Below, in pieces: positions 1 through 9,502 of a stretch of 64,000 nt of DNA; position 1 is the first letter of the stretch, and each line of letters starts with the position of its first letter. A model generated the notes under the pieces. It searched no databases. It saw only the letters and a list, made by a program, of their open reading frames with translations, and was not told the origin of the DNA. The translations under genes were made by a program, and so were the position numbers. Origin of the DNA: Alphaproteobacteria bacterium (GTDB taxonomy: Bacteria; Myxococcota_A; UBA796; GCA-2862545); the NCBI GenBank assembly GCA_020632925.1, contig JACKER010000011.1, positions 280,347 through 344,346 on the forward strand, written 5' to 3'.

Positions 1-1994
1 TCGCTGCCCGCGTCGTGCTCCTCGAGGTTCGTGACACCGTCGCCGTCGTCGTCGCTGGCCGTGTCGTCCACCCAGCGGTTCGTCCCGTAGTGGATCTCCC
101 AGCCGTCGAGCATGCCGTCGGCGTCGGAGTCCGCGGTCTGTCCGAAGTCCCAGCCGTCCGGGGCGTTGGGGCCGCCGAACGCGCCGATGTCGGACCGGCT
201 GCCGTCGGGGTCCTGCAGCGCCGTGTCGCCAGCGTCGACCATCCCCGACCCGTCCCGCAGGCGGAAGTCCCACGCGGTGGAGGGCAGGGTGGGATCGACC
301 AGGACGAACAGCGGGTCGCCGTCGACCCGATCGGGCACGTACAGGTCGAGGTCCACGTCCGCGCCGGCGTTGCCGCGGAACCCGACGAAGGCCGTCGTGA
401 ACGCGCCGACGCCCACGCCGTTGGACGCCTCGATCAGGTGCCCCGGGTCTTCGTGACCCGTGAACAGCGTGTTGCGGATCTCGGTGTCGCTGCCGCGCGA
501 CAGGATGGCGACGCCCACCCCCGGCCCGAACACCTGGGTGGAGCGGTTGCCGTGGAAGGTGTCGTTCACCATCACGGCGTTCGACCGGAGGGAGCTGGCG
601 GGGTCGGTCTGGAGGTCCACCTCGTCGACCTCGACGCCGCAGCCGCGATCCCGGCAGACGTTGTCGGCCACGACCGAGTTCGTGAGCTGCAGCGACGTCC
701 CCTCGACGGAGATGCCACCGCCGCGGGCGGTGGCCTCGTTGCTCAGGACGCGCGAGCCGTGGACGACGAACAGCGTGGTCCCCTGTCCGGCGAACAGCCC
801 GCCGCCGTCGCCGTCCGCGCTGTTCTCCGAGATCGTGCAGTCGAGGACCCTGACCGTGCCCGCCACCGCCGCGATGCCGCCGCCCGAGACGGCGTGGTTC
901 GACGTGGCGCACACGCGCTCGATGGTGACGTCACCACGCGCCAGGATGCCGCCGCCCGTCAGGTGCCCGTCGACGTCCGTGCCAGTGCCGCCGCTGACCG
1001 TGAGCCCCACGACCGAGCCCGCGTCGAGCGTGATGCCCGAGCCGTCGCCGTCGGCGTACACCGTGGTCCGGTCGCAGCCCTCGCCCGCGAGCGTCACGTC
1101 GCGGCCCGTCAGGTCGATGGTGCCGGTGAACAGGCCCTGGTCGAGCTGGATCACCGAGCCGTCGGGGGCCGCGGCGAGCGCGTCGTCGACCGTCGCGTAC
1201 TCGTTGCCGGGGCCCACGCCGTACTCGTCGACGTAGCCGTCGCAGTCCTCGTCCGTGCCGTTCCCGCGGGCCTCGATGGCGTCCGGGGACACGTTGGGGT
1301 CGGTGTCGTCGCAGTCGAGCGCGTTGTCCGCCACGTCGACGCCCGCGCCACAGGCCAGCACGGGAGCGTTCGGGTCGCCGTACCCGTCGCCGTCGAGATC
1401 GGCCCACTGCCGCAGGACGGGCAGATCCTCGTCCGAGGTGCCGTCGCAGTCGTTGTCGATGCCGTCGCAGACCTCCGCGGCGCCGTCCCAGGCCGCTGGC
1501 TCCGCGTCGTCGCAGTCGTCGCCGGCGATCGCGTATCCGTCGGGCGTGAAGCAGGCCTCGAGGGTGTCCGCGGGATCGCCGTGGCCGTCGTCGTCGGCGT
1601 CGGCGTAGTAGGTCCGGGTCACGCCCTCGTCCACGTCCCCGTCGCAGTCGTCGTCCAGCTCGTTGCAGATCTCGGCCGCGTCCGGGTTCACCGCAGGATC
1701 GGCGTCGTCGCAGTCCCCGGCCACCGTCGAGCCGTTCTCGGGCAGCTCGCAGACCCGGCGTCGGCTCGCCTCGTCGCCGAAGCCGTCCCGATCCTGGTCG
1801 AGGTACGCCACGATGGCGACGTCCTCGTCGATCAGACCATCGCAGTCGTTGTCGATCCCGTCGCAGACCTCGGTCGCGTCGGGGTTCGCCCGCGGGTCGT
1901 CGGGCAGGCAGTCCTTGCCGTCGCGCACGCCGTCGTGATCCGAGTCCTTGCACCCTGCGATCAACAGCGCCGTCAGGAGCCATCCGTAGCGCAT
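1..1994 (-). CDS. MopE-repeat / beta-helix lipoprotein (3' end outside window)
   Basis: The gene begins at ATG 1994 with GGAGGG five bases upstream and has no stop before the window edge, so only the first 664 codons are seen. The N-terminus is a lipoprotein signal (LLTALLIAGC). Residues ~20-240 hold several MopE-type metal-binding repeats (CDGIDNDCDG twice, CNELDDDCDG, DCDDADP, DCDDTDP). A region of short beta-strand repeats (~245-560) then looks like a right-handed parallel beta-helix. The visible end has thrombospondin-3-like DSDADG and DDDGDG loops. It is probably a Ca-binding, outer-membrane-anchored surface protein. It is the last gene of the minus-strand pheS-pheT group, 63 bases after the phosphoesterase. 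Ligand and function are unknown. Confidence 0.85.
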   Translation of the reverse strand, partial: MRYGWLLTALLIAGCKDSDHDGVRDGKDCLPDDPRANPDATEVCDGIDNDCDGLIDEDVAIVAYLDQDRDGFGDEASRRRVCELPENGSTVAGDCDDADPAVNPDAAEICNELDDDCDGDVDEGVTRTYYADADDDGHGDPADTLEACFTPDGYAIAGDDCDDAEPAAWDGAAEVCDGIDNDCDGTSDEDLPVLRQWADLDGDGYGDPNAPVLACGAGVDVADNALDCDDTDPNVSPDAIEARGNGTDEDCDGYVDEYGVGPGNEYATVDDALAAAPDGSVIQLDQGLFTGTIDLTGRDVTLAGEGCDRTTVYADGDGSGITLDAGSVVGLTVSGGTGTDVDGHLTGGGILARGDVTIERVCATSNHAVSGGGIAAVAGTVRVLDCTISENSADGDGGGLFAGQGTTLFVVHGSRVLSNEATARGGGISVEGTSLQLTNSVVADNVCRDRGCGVEVDEVDLQTDPASSLRSNAVMVNDTFHGNRSTQVFGPGVGVAILSRGSDTEIRNTLFTGHEDPGHLIEASNGVGVGAFTTAFVGFRGNAGADVDLDLYVPDRVDGDPLFVLVDPTLPSTAWDFRLRDGSGMVDAGDTALQDPDGSRSDIGAFGGPNAPDGWDFGQTADSDADGMLDGWEIHYGTNRWVDDTASDDDGDGVTNLEEHDAGS

Positions 1995-2057
1995 CGCGAC
2001 CCTCCAACCCCACGAAGGTGCCCGGTCGGAGGGCCCGTGGCAAGCCCGGACCGCCCG

Positions 2058-2969
2058 TCAGGGCCGCAAGGGGAAGGCGGCCTCCAACGTTCCGACCTCG
2101 TCGTAGAACCGCAGCTCCCCCTCCGTCGTCCCCAGCTCCAGCCAGACGAACCCCGGGGTCGCGCGCGCGAAGCGGGGTTGGTTGCCGCGATCCACGACCT
2201 CGGTGGCGGAGGCGCCGGCCCCGGAGATCACCAGATCCGTGTCGCAGGCCCGGAGGAGCTCGCGCAGGTGGTCGTGCCCCGCGAGGTACAGATCTGCCCT
2301 CCCGCACACCGCACCGTCGAAGAGCTTGCGCAGGCCTCGCCCGCTGACGATCGGCCCCCAGGAGATCCCCTCGTAGGCGCCGGCGTTGCCGTGCGGACCG
2401 TCGCTGCGCCAGGGGTGATGGCCGAGCACCACTTTCCAGGGCGTGTCGGCCGCGTCGAGCGTCTCCACCAGCCAGGCCTGCTGGAAGCTGCGGCCCCGCT
2501 GGAACACGGTGTTCGTGTCGATCGCCGCGAACGTCACCGGACCCGCCGCCATCGACCATGCGGGGGCGGGGAGCTCGATCCCGTCGCGCTGGCTCGCCCA
2601 CGCGATCTGCCAGGCGGCGCGCTCGTCGTCGCGGTTGTTCCAGTCGTGGTTGCCGAGCACGGCGTAGACCGGGGCGGTGGGCACGTAGGGGAGGGCGATC
2701 CGCTCCTCGGCGCGCGGGTCGTCCGGCGCCTCCATGCCCGCCGGGTAGAGGTTGTCGCCCAGCAGCAGGATCAGGTCGCAGCCGAGCTCGTCGCAGGTGT
2801 TCGCCACCGAGCGGGCCACCCGCGCCTGGACGGCGTTGCCCTTGCCCGCGTCGCCGAGGGCCACGAACCGCACGCGATCGGGGTCCGCGAGGACGGGAGG
2901 CTCGACCCGCGCGGTGTCCACCCGCCCCTCGCTGCAGCCCATCCAGGCGGGGAGCAGCGCGGCGCTCAC
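2058..2969 (-). CDS. Calcineurin-like metallophosphoesterase, probably exported
   Basis: The 303-residue product has the ordered metal-ligand motifs of the purple-acid-phosphatase-like branch: ALGDAG, LLGDNLYPAG, LGNHDWN, LGHHPW and AGHDH. A dinuclear metal-dependent phosphoester hydrolase is therefore likely; the substrate is not predictable. The chosen GTG 2969 overlaps the upstream stop by four bases (GTGA). It gives a short hydrophobic N-terminus ending in WMGC, which could be a weak lipoprotein signal, though it lacks the usual basic residues. An internal ATG two codons before that Cys would make a cytoplasmic form. The gene sits downstream of pheST and the tail-anchored protein and is probably co-transcribed with them. 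Confidence 0.85.
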   Translation of the reverse strand: MSAALLPAWMGCSEGRVDTARVEPPVLADPDRVRFVALGDAGKGNAVQARVARSVANTCDELGCDLILLLGDNLYPAGMEAPDDPRAEERIALPYVPTAPVYAVLGNHDWNNRDDERAAWQIAWASQRDGIELPAPAWSMAAGPVTFAAIDTNTVFQRGRSFQQAWLVETLDAADTPWKVVLGHHPWRSDGPHGNAGAYEGISWGPIVSGRGLRKLFDGAVCGRADLYLAGHDHLRELLRACDTDLVISGAGASATEVVDRGNQPRFARATPGFVWLELGTTEGELRFYDEVGTLEAAFPLRP

Positions 2970-4141
2970 CACACCCCGGACCAGCGCAGGCCCGCGACCA
3001 CCACGAGGCCGACGACCGCGACGAAGAGCACGATGCCGAGGGTGCTCGCGGCCCAGGCCACCGTGGACCAGCCGGCGGGCTCGGGCTCGGACAGCGGCGG
3101 GCGCGGGAGCTTCACGGTGAGCACCGGCGCGGGCGCCGTCGGCTCGTCCAGCGGGGAGTACTCCCGCTCCTCGGGCGCGGGCGTGCCGAACTGGCCGGGC
3201 GTCGGCTTCACGATGACCGTGGGGGCCTCGTCGTCGTCGAACGACGGGTGCCCGGACACCCCGCGGATCTCGGTCTTCTCGTCCGACGGCCGCTGGCGAT
3301 CGAGCGCACCTGCGGGGCTGTGCCCCTGGGCGGGGCGCAGGGGTCTGCCCATCATGAGGTGGTCGGGCACGTCGTCGCGGGGGCGCTGCATCCACTGGGT
3401 GCCGGGCTCGTCGGGGTCCCGGCCAGCGTCGGTGGGCTGGTAGTCGTCGCCCGTGAGGGGCGAGGGGAAGGGGACGTCGCCGGTCTGGAGCAGGTCCCGC
3501 GTCTCCTCGCCCGCGCGTCCCACCCGAGGCGGCGGGGCGGGGAGGGCGAGGCGGGGATCGGTGCGCACCGGGAACACCTCGTCGTACCCGTCCGGAGGCA
3601 GGCTGCGTGGGGTCGGACCCGTGGGCAGCGCCTCGTCGTCGTCGGGCACGACGTCGCTCGGCAGATCGACGTCGGGGAGGGTGTACTCGCCGGGGTCGGA
3701 CAGCTCGATCGGCGTGTCCTCGCGGCGCAGCATGGACGCGAAGTCCCGCGGCGGAGCGGGCCGGTCGTTGAGCACCGTCTCCATCGAGTCCCACGCGATC
3801 GGCGTGGGGTCCTCGTCGACGGCGTACCGGACCTCCTGGGCCTCGGGCCGCCGTGCCACCACCCGTCCCAGCCCGAGCTCGGAGGCCCGCGAGGACATCG
3901 GGCCGATGTCCGGGGTGCGCGAGGGGTCGGCCGGTTCGTCCGGGTTGAGTCGGACGGAGGTGTGGACGGGGTCGTCGGGGAAGGTCAGCGTCGGGTCGGG
4001 TGCGGGCAGCGTCTCGTCGTCGCCCTCGTCCATCGGGTCGGGCTCGGTGAGATCGTCCTCGCCCGAGCTGGAGGCGAGCCGGGACGCCAGCCAGTCCTCG
4101 ACCGACTGCTTCTTGCGCGAGTGCTCGCGGTCACCAGCCAG
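2966..4141 (-). CDS. Acidic, Pro-rich tail-anchored membrane protein of unknown function
   Basis: The protein is about 391 residues, acidic and Pro-rich with low complexity, and carries a single hydrophobic helix (STLGIVLFVAVVGLVVV) some ten residues from its end. It is therefore probably tail-anchored with a large cytoplasmic part. No recognised domain is visible. Its start is uncertain. The frame has no ATG, GTG or TTG near the pheT stop; CTG 4141 is preceded by AGAGG at good spacing, and the first ATG is at 4033 (355 residues). It lies between pheT and the phosphoesterase gene, overlapping the former by 3 bases (or none with the ATG start) and the latter by 4. Confidence 0.65.
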   Translation of the reverse strand: MAGDREHSRKKQSVEDWLASRLASSSGEDDLTEPDPMDEGDDETLPAPDPTLTFPDDPVHTSVRLNPDEPADPSRTPDIGPMSSRASELGLGRVVARRPEAQEVRYAVDEDPTPIAWDSMETVLNDRPAPPRDFASMLRREDTPIELSDPGEYTLPDVDLPSDVVPDDDEALPTGPTPRSLPPDGYDEVFPVRTDPRLALPAPPPRVGRAGEETRDLLQTGDVPFPSPLTGDDYQPTDAGRDPDEPGTQWMQRPRDDVPDHLMMGRPLRPAQGHSPAGALDRQRPSDEKTEIRGVSGHPSFDDDEAPTVIVKPTPGQFGTPAPEEREYSPLDEPTAPAPVLTVKLPRPPLSEPEPAGWSTVAWAASTLGIVLFVAVVGLVVVAGLRWSGVW

Positions 4142-4143
4142 CG

Positions 4144-6261
4144 CTACCTCTGACGCACACCCATCGGCCCGAACTGCTCGGACACGACGGCGACCATGTC
4201 GACCACGGCGGCGTTGATCTCGTCCGCGGTCCGCGGCTCGTCGTCCGCGCCCGCGCCTTCGAAGCGGAGCTCGTAGGTGATGGCTCGATCGGGCTCGTCC
4301 GGGGCGGCGGGCTCCAGGCGGAACAGGTCCACGATCAGCACCTGGTCGAGCCAATCGGGCCCGTTGGCGTGCAGGACGGCCGCGATGTCACCGGCCTCCA
4401 CGCCACGCGGGAGCCCGAAGGCGAGGGAGCGGACCACGGGCTGGACGGAGGGCGGATCGGACCACTCGGGCCGGGTCCCCTCCACCAACAGCGCGTCCGC
4501 ATCGATCTCCAGGTACACCGGGGTGGCCTGCTTGAGCTTGTACCGCCGGGACACGGCGGGGTGTGGCTCACCGAGGATACCCACGGTCCGCCCGCCCGAC
4601 ACGATCCCCTGCCGCCGGTGCGGGTGGAGGAGCCCGAACAGCGGGTGCTCCCGGTCCGCCTCACCGACCTCGAGGTCGATGCCGAGCTCGACGGAGAGCT
4701 CGTGCACCACACCCCGCAGCCAGGCGAGGTCGGCGCGGCGCGAGGTGTCGTGCCAGGCGCGCGGGCGATCGCGGCCCGAGGCGACGAGCCACATCAAGGG
4801 CCGCTCGACACAGGGAGGGCGCCGGGGGTCGGCGCGGTCGGGGAGCAGGCCCTCGACGGGGTGGAAGGTGCGCGTCCACTCGAACATCCGCACGTCGGGC
4901 ACGCGGCGCCGCTCGTTGCTCGCGACCGTGAGCAGCGCCTGGTGCAGGCAGTTGTTCTTCAGCAGGGAGTAGGCGCGGTCGAGCGCGTTCGTCGTCTCGA
5001 CGTGGCGGAAGAGGGGGTGCGCCTCGTCGAGGCCGAGCAGGTCGATGGCGTTGCGGCCGTAGAACCCGTCGGTGAACACCTCGTAGAACCCGTACCCGAC
5101 GAGCACCTCGTCGGTCCGCTGGCGCGCGACCTCCTCGACCGAGGCGACCGAGCCCATCGGGATCGGCGGGAGGCTCGGCGTGAAGTTCTCGTACCCGATG
5201 GACTTCGCGAGCTCCTCGTACACGTCGGCGGGGAACTCCACGTCCCACAGGCGCCAGGTCGGGACCGAGGCGTGCACGTGGCCGTCGGCCTCGACGCGCG
5301 TCTCGAAGCCCTGCCGACCGAGGCGTTCGGCCACGTCGGCGGGCTCGAGCTCGAACCCGAGGGCCGACCGCGCGGCGTCCATGCGGAACGAGATCACCCG
5401 GCCGGGGTTGTGCCACTCGCCGACGAGCCCGGTGGCGCCCGAGCGCTGCCACCCCCCGGTCTCCTCCAGCAGCCGCGTCACCCGCCCGGCGCCGAGCAGG
5501 ACGCGCGCAGGGTCCGCGCCTCGCTCGAAGCGCGCGGAGGAGTCGGTGGTGATGCCGATGGCTCGGGACGCCTTGCGCACCGCCACGGGATCGAAGGTCG
5601 CGGATTCGAGCAGGATCCGGCGCGTGCGCTCGGTGGTCTTCGACTCCTCGCACCCGATCACACCGGCGATGGCCAGGATCTTCTCGTCGTCGGCGACGAC
5701 CAGGGTTCCCGCCGGGATCTCGACCGGTTCGGGCGTGAACAGGGGCCACGCGCGCTCGCCGGGGGCGCTGTGCCGCAGGGTGATCGGCCCGCGCAGCGTG
5801 TCGGCGTCGAACGCGTGGGTCGGCTGGCCGAGCTCGAGGTTCGCGACGTTCGTGGCGTCGACCACCGGCCCGACCGACTGCATGCCCGCCGACGCCAGCA
5901 GCCGGAGGCTCTCCGGCGAGAGCGGGTCGAGCGCCCCCGACGCGACGAGCAGGGTGGCGCTGTACCGCAGGACGGCGTCGGTCTCGAGGCGCAGCGGCCA
6001 GGGCGAGGTGCCGACCTCGAGCTCGGTCACGTCGGGGCGACGCAGCGGGCGATCGAGGCGCGACGCGAGCTCGCGCGCGATCCCGTCGTAGCAGTGGTGG
6101 TCGCCGCGGTTGGCGAGCAGCTCGAGGGTGTACCCCCAGACGCCGTCCTCGTGGTGGACGCGCTTGACCTCGAGGCCCACCTGGTCCATCCAGCGGCGGA
6201 CCTCGTGCGGCTCCTCCGGCAGGTCGGTGAATCGACGCAGGACGTCCAGCCCGACCTTCAC
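4144..6261 (-). CDS. pheT: Phenylalanyl-tRNA synthetase beta subunit lacking the EMAP/tRNA-binding domain
   Basis: This is the beta subunit of the alpha2-beta2 enzyme that charges tRNA-Phe. GTG 6261 overlaps the pheS stop by four bases. The product is 705 residues, against about 790-800 for the usual bacterial protein. After the first ~35 residues (ending QVGLEVKRVHHEDG) it goes straight to the NRGD motif of the B1 domain (LELLANRGDHHCYDG). The tRNA-binding/EMAP (B2) domain normally inserted there is missing. The B3/B4 editing region, B5 (VRKASRAIGITTDSSARFERG), the catalytic-like domain and the C-terminal ferredoxin-fold anticodon-binding domain (~610-705) are present and look intact. The frame is uninterrupted, so this is not an obvious recent deletion. 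Confidence 0.96.
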   Translation of the reverse strand: MKVGLDVLRRFTDLPEEPHEVRRWMDQVGLEVKRVHHEDGVWGYTLELLANRGDHHCYDGIARELASRLDRPLRRPDVTELEVGTSPWPLRLETDAVLRYSATLLVASGALDPLSPESLRLLASAGMQSVGPVVDATNVANLELGQPTHAFDADTLRGPITLRHSAPGERAWPLFTPEPVEIPAGTLVVADDEKILAIAGVIGCEESKTTERTRRILLESATFDPVAVRKASRAIGITTDSSARFERGADPARVLLGAGRVTRLLEETGGWQRSGATGLVGEWHNPGRVISFRMDAARSALGFELEPADVAERLGRQGFETRVEADGHVHASVPTWRLWDVEFPADVYEELAKSIGYENFTPSLPPIPMGSVASVEEVARQRTDEVLVGYGFYEVFTDGFYGRNAIDLLGLDEAHPLFRHVETTNALDRAYSLLKNNCLHQALLTVASNERRRVPDVRMFEWTRTFHPVEGLLPDRADPRRPPCVERPLMWLVASGRDRPRAWHDTSRRADLAWLRGVVHELSVELGIDLEVGEADREHPLFGLLHPHRRQGIVSGGRTVGILGEPHPAVSRRYKLKQATPVYLEIDADALLVEGTRPEWSDPPSVQPVVRSLAFGLPRGVEAGDIAAVLHANGPDWLDQVLIVDLFRLEPAAPDEPDRAITYELRFEGAGADDEPRTADEINAAVVDMVAVVSEQFGPMGVRQR

Positions 6262-7295
6262 CGGCCACCTCGATGCATCCGCGAGTGGACGCGCTGATCC
6301 TGCTCGTACATCGACGCGCTCCGGGCGATGCCGACCCGCTGCGCCGCCATGCGGGTGGTGCCGAGCCCGAACGCGATGCCGCTGACCTCGTCGGGGTCGT
6401 ACCCGAAGGCGAGCAGCAGCTTCGGGTGGATCATGCCGGCGCCGAGGATGGTGACCCAGCCCGCGCCGTGGCACGCGTCGCAGCCGGCCGTGTCGCACTT
6501 GCGGCACGCGAGGTCCACGCCCACCGACGGCTCGGTGTACGGGTAGAACTTGGGCTTGAAGCGGATCCGTCCGTCGCCGTACAGCGAGCGCGCGACGAAC
6601 GAGAGCACGCCCTGCAGGTGCGCGAAGGACAGCCCGCGCTCGAGCCAGATCCCTTCGTACTGGTGGAACATGGCGGTGTGCGTCGCGTCGACCGCCTCGT
6701 TGCGGTACGCGCGCCCCTTGGACACGACGCGGATCGGGGGCGTCGGCCGCTGCTCGAGCACGCGGGCCTGCACGGTCGTCGTGTGCGAGCGGAGCAGCCA
6801 GCCCCCGTCCACCCAGAAGGTGTCCTGCATGTCGCGGGCGGGGTGGTGCTCGGGGATGTTGAGCGCGTCGAAGTTGTAGAACGGGTGCTCGACCTCGGGG
6901 CCGTCCACCACGGTGAACCCGAGCTGCCGCAGCACCTCGGTGCAGCGGTCCTCGACCTGGCTCAGCGGGTGGCGCGATCCGCGGGGAGGGGCCAGGCCCG
7001 GCAGCGAGCCGTCCTCCCACTCCCGCTCGATGCGCAGCTCGTCGGCGCGCGCCTCGATGCGGACGGCGGCGTCGGCGAGCTCCTGCTCCATGGCCGCGCC
7101 GGCCTCGTTGATCTGCTGGGCGACGACCGGACGCTCGTCGGGCGTCAGGTCGCGCAGGGAGCGCAGGCTCTCCTTCAGGGGGCTCTTCTTCCCGGTGTGC
7201 AGCCGCCGCACCTCGTCCAGTGCGGCCGGATCCTGCGCCCGGTCGAGGTCCGCGCGGAAGGCGGCGAGCATCGCGGCGGTGTCGGGTCTGGGCAT
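6258..7295 (-). CDS. pheS: Phenylalanyl-tRNA synthetase alpha subunit
   Basis: The 345-residue product is the catalytic subunit of PheRS. The N-terminal coiled-coil (~1-85) is followed by the class II synthetase core with motif 2-like PIRVVSKGRAYRNEAVDATH and motif 3-like GIAFGLGTTRMAAQR. A Cys cluster (CRKCDTAGCDACHG) occurs in the insertion before GAGMIHP; similar knuckles occur in many bacterial PheS proteins. The start is ATG 7295 without a clear Shine-Dalgarno site. A possible -10 box, TAGGCT on the minus strand (7325-7320), lies 24 bases upstream. It overlaps pheT by four bases. Confidence 0.97.
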   Translation of the reverse strand: MPRPDTAAMLAAFRADLDRAQDPAALDEVRRLHTGKKSPLKESLRSLRDLTPDERPVVAQQINEAGAAMEQELADAAVRIEARADELRIEREWEDGSLPGLAPPRGSRHPLSQVEDRCTEVLRQLGFTVVDGPEVEHPFYNFDALNIPEHHPARDMQDTFWVDGGWLLRSHTTTVQARVLEQRPTPPIRVVSKGRAYRNEAVDATHTAMFHQYEGIWLERGLSFAHLQGVLSFVARSLYGDGRIRFKPKFYPYTEPSVGVDLACRKCDTAGCDACHGAGWVTILGAGMIHPKLLLAFGYDPDEVSGIAFGLGTTRMAAQRVGIARSASMYEQDQRVHSRMHRGGR

Positions 7296-7370
7296 GTCGT
7301 CTCGGCGTCTCGGGGAGCGAGCCTAACCGATCGCGACGACACCGCGCCGGGCGAGATACCCAGGCCGGCG

Positions 7371-8615
7371 ATGGTGAACCTCCGACCCGACGAGGCCTGC
7401 ACGGAGCTCCTCAAGCCCGTGCGTGCGCTGTTGGAGCGCGCCCTGGTGCTGCTCCCGGACGCTCCTCCGCTCGAGGTCAGGACCGGTGGCGTGCGAGGCT
7501 TCTGGCGTCTCGAGGACGACGTCGTGGTCCTGTCCTCCGACCTGTCGGGACCAGGGACCAGCCACCCCGACGACGTGACCCGCGGCGGCGCGGTGCCTCC
7601 GCTCGACCGCTGGCGGCGCGCGGCCGGGTCCGTGCTCGAGGCCGCCTCCCTGCGGGAGCTCGTCCGGCGGACCGGCGTCGAACCGGTGGAGGACTGGCGG
7701 TGGCTGGGGGCCGCGATCCATGCCGCGGACGCCGTGGCGCCCGAGCTGTCGCTGGCGCTCCCCGATCTCGAGACCGCGCTGCGCACGGGCTCACCGGGCA
7801 GCTTCCCCCGAGCGGGGGTCGCGGTGATGCGGGCCTGGCAGGCGGAGGGCTCCGACCCGATCCGCCAGGTGCGGTACCTGCTCGAGGGGGGCGTGGTCAG
7901 CGCCGCCGAGTGGGCGCGGCTCGGGGCGTGGGTGCTCGGTCCGAGCGGGCTGCTCTCGACGCTCCCGGTGCCCGTCGACCGCGTGGGCGACGCGGACATC
8001 CCCTGCGATCTGCCCGCCTGGAGCTGGCAGCCGCTGCGGGTCCCACCCCACCCGCGCGGGGGCTTCGTCGCGGTCGAGGGGGACGGACAGGTCGCCGAGC
8101 CCTGGGCCGTCGCGGACGGTGAGCTGCGCACCCTCGCGTCGGCGGCGTCCACCCCCGTGCGGCTCGTGCCCGAGCCCGGCGCACCGGTGGGCGAGTGGGA
8201 GGTCGCGAGCGCCGAGGGCTTCGGCCAGGTGATGGGGGCCCGCGGCGTCCGGTTCGTGCTGGCGTCGGACGGGGGCCTGCAGATCGTGCTCGCGGACGCC
8301 TTCGTCGGCCCGCTGGCGGCGATCGCGATGGCGGAGCAGGTGGGGACCTCCGGCGTCTGCCAGGGGCGCTGGAGCGTCGCGGGCCCTCGTCGGCTGCGCT
8401 TCCACGGCCTGACGACGAGCTCGCTGACCCTTCACGGCCGCCAGCGCGATCGGTTCCTCGTCCCGGCGCGGGGCTTCGGCCTCGGCGAGTGGATCGAGGC
8501 GCTCGGCGAGGAGACCTGGGCCTGGCAGGGAGGGCCCGCGGACCGGCTCGTGCTCCGCGGGCGGATGATGGGCGGCGACGTCGACGTCCGGCTGAAGCGA
8601 CCGTCGCTGGACTGA
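7371..8615 (+). CDS. Conserved-looking protein of unknown function
   Basis: The product is 414 residues, with no signal peptide or membrane segment, and I do not recognise it. The N-terminal half is helical and Leu/Arg-rich. The C-terminal third has beta-rich GxWxVxGPRRLRFHGL and GRMMGGDVDVRL segments that could form a small sandwich. ATG 7371 was chosen because coding character begins there and the upstream part of the frame is antisense to pheS. It diverges from pheS with 75 bases between starts and leads a short plus-strand group ending at 12170. Confidence 0.7.
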   Translation: MVNLRPDEACTELLKPVRALLERALVLLPDAPPLEVRTGGVRGFWRLEDDVVVLSSDLSGPGTSHPDDVTRGGAVPPLDRWRRAAGSVLEAASLRELVRRTGVEPVEDWRWLGAAIHAADAVAPELSLALPDLETALRTGSPGSFPRAGVAVMRAWQAEGSDPIRQVRYLLEGGVVSAAEWARLGAWVLGPSGLLSTLPVPVDRVGDADIPCDLPAWSWQPLRVPPHPRGGFVAVEGDGQVAEPWAVADGELRTLASAASTPVRLVPEPGAPVGEWEVASAEGFGQVMGARGVRFVLASDGGLQIVLADAFVGPLAAIAMAEQVGTSGVCQGRWSVAGPRRLRFHGLTTSSLTLHGRQRDRFLVPARGFGLGEWIEALGEETWAWQGGPADRLVLRGRMMGGDVDVRLKRPSLD

Positions 8616-8704
8616 GCCCGGGGCGGGGCAGGGGAGTCGGTCGGGCAGCTGGGCGCCCCGGCCTCCTGGCGTGCTATGTGGCGGGACGACCGACGGGAGC
8701 CCCG

Positions 8705-9499
8705 ATGACCCGTGTCCGCGAATACCTGGCCCTCATCGACGACCCGGAGCACGCCGCGCTCGCGTCCGATCTGGCCGCCGATGCCCCGCTGTTCTCCCTG
8801 CTCGCGCACCTCGCCGCGGGCGACGGCAAGGTCGCGGGTGACGAGCTGGCCCTGCTCGCGCGGGTCCGCGCCGACCTGTCGCGGGACGAGCTGATGTCGT
8901 GGACCGAGCGCCTCGCGGCGGCGCCGCTGGACTGGGACGGGCTGCTCCGCATCGGTGCGACCGAGGAGATCCGCTGGGACGTCCTCCGCCTGGCCGCGCG
9001 CATGGTCTGCCTCGACGGCGAGCTGGCGGAGGAGGAGCTCGGCGTGATGCAGCAGCTCGCGCACCGCTTCTCGCTGCCCTCGACCGCGCCCCGGTCCGTG
9101 CTGGACGAGGTGATCGCGCGGGGTGGCGCCGTGGACGAGCCGCTCGTGCGCGACGCGCTCCGCCACATGTGGTGGGACGTGCTGATGCCCTCCCGCGACC
9201 CGCTCGAGTCCGACCTCGAGCGCGCGGTCCCGCCCGGGTGTCGCCTGCTGTGCAGCATCCGCCTCGACGACGACGAGGTCGCCGGCCTGTACGCCGAGGG
9301 CCTGGTCGCGCGCTTCGACGGGGGGGCGGCCTTCGTCGCCTGGGACGACATCCAGTCGTACACGCGGGTCCCCGTGCCCGGCGCCGCGTTCCACCTGCGG
9401 ACGCGGGACGGCAGGGACCACGCGATGAGCGACCCCCGGCTGCGGGACGTGGGTGCGCTCCTCGATCTCGCCCACGGCCGCAAGCCCATTCCGAGGTGA
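8705..9499 (+). CDS. TerB-like (tellurite-resistance-B fold) protein
   Basis: The product is 264 residues. The N-terminal half shows the two acidic helix starts typical of TerB/DjlA-N all-helical domains: GDGKVAGDELALL near residue 39 and LDGELAEEELGVM near 104. These have been linked to metal binding in the family. The C-terminal half (~165-264) is beta-rich and looks like a small PH-like module (LLCSIRLDDDEVAGLYAEGL). It is cytoplasmic with no signal. The next gene begins three bases after its stop, so the two are probably co-translated. Its role is unknown. Confidence 0.72.
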   Translation: MTRVREYLALIDDPEHAALASDLAADAPLFSLLAHLAAGDGKVAGDELALLARVRADLSRDELMSWTERLAAAPLDWDGLLRIGATEEIRWDVLRLAARMVCLDGELAEEELGVMQQLAHRFSLPSTAPRSVLDEVIARGGAVDEPLVRDALRHMWWDVLMPSRDPLESDLERAVPPGCRLLCSIRLDDDEVAGLYAEGLVARFDGGAAFVAWDDIQSYTRVPVPGAAFHLRTRDGRDHAMSDPRLRDVGALLDLAHGRKPIPR

Positions 9500-9502
9500 G
9501 CC

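Noticed and set aside
15..3443. A 1142-codon plus-strand frame
   Set aside because: It is antisense to the MopE lipoprotein and phosphoesterase genes, which have clear motifs; its composition is typical of a shadow frame.
6258..7295. Cys cluster in PheS as a novel zinc site
   Set aside because: Similar CxxC...CxxC insertions occur in many bacterial PheS proteins.
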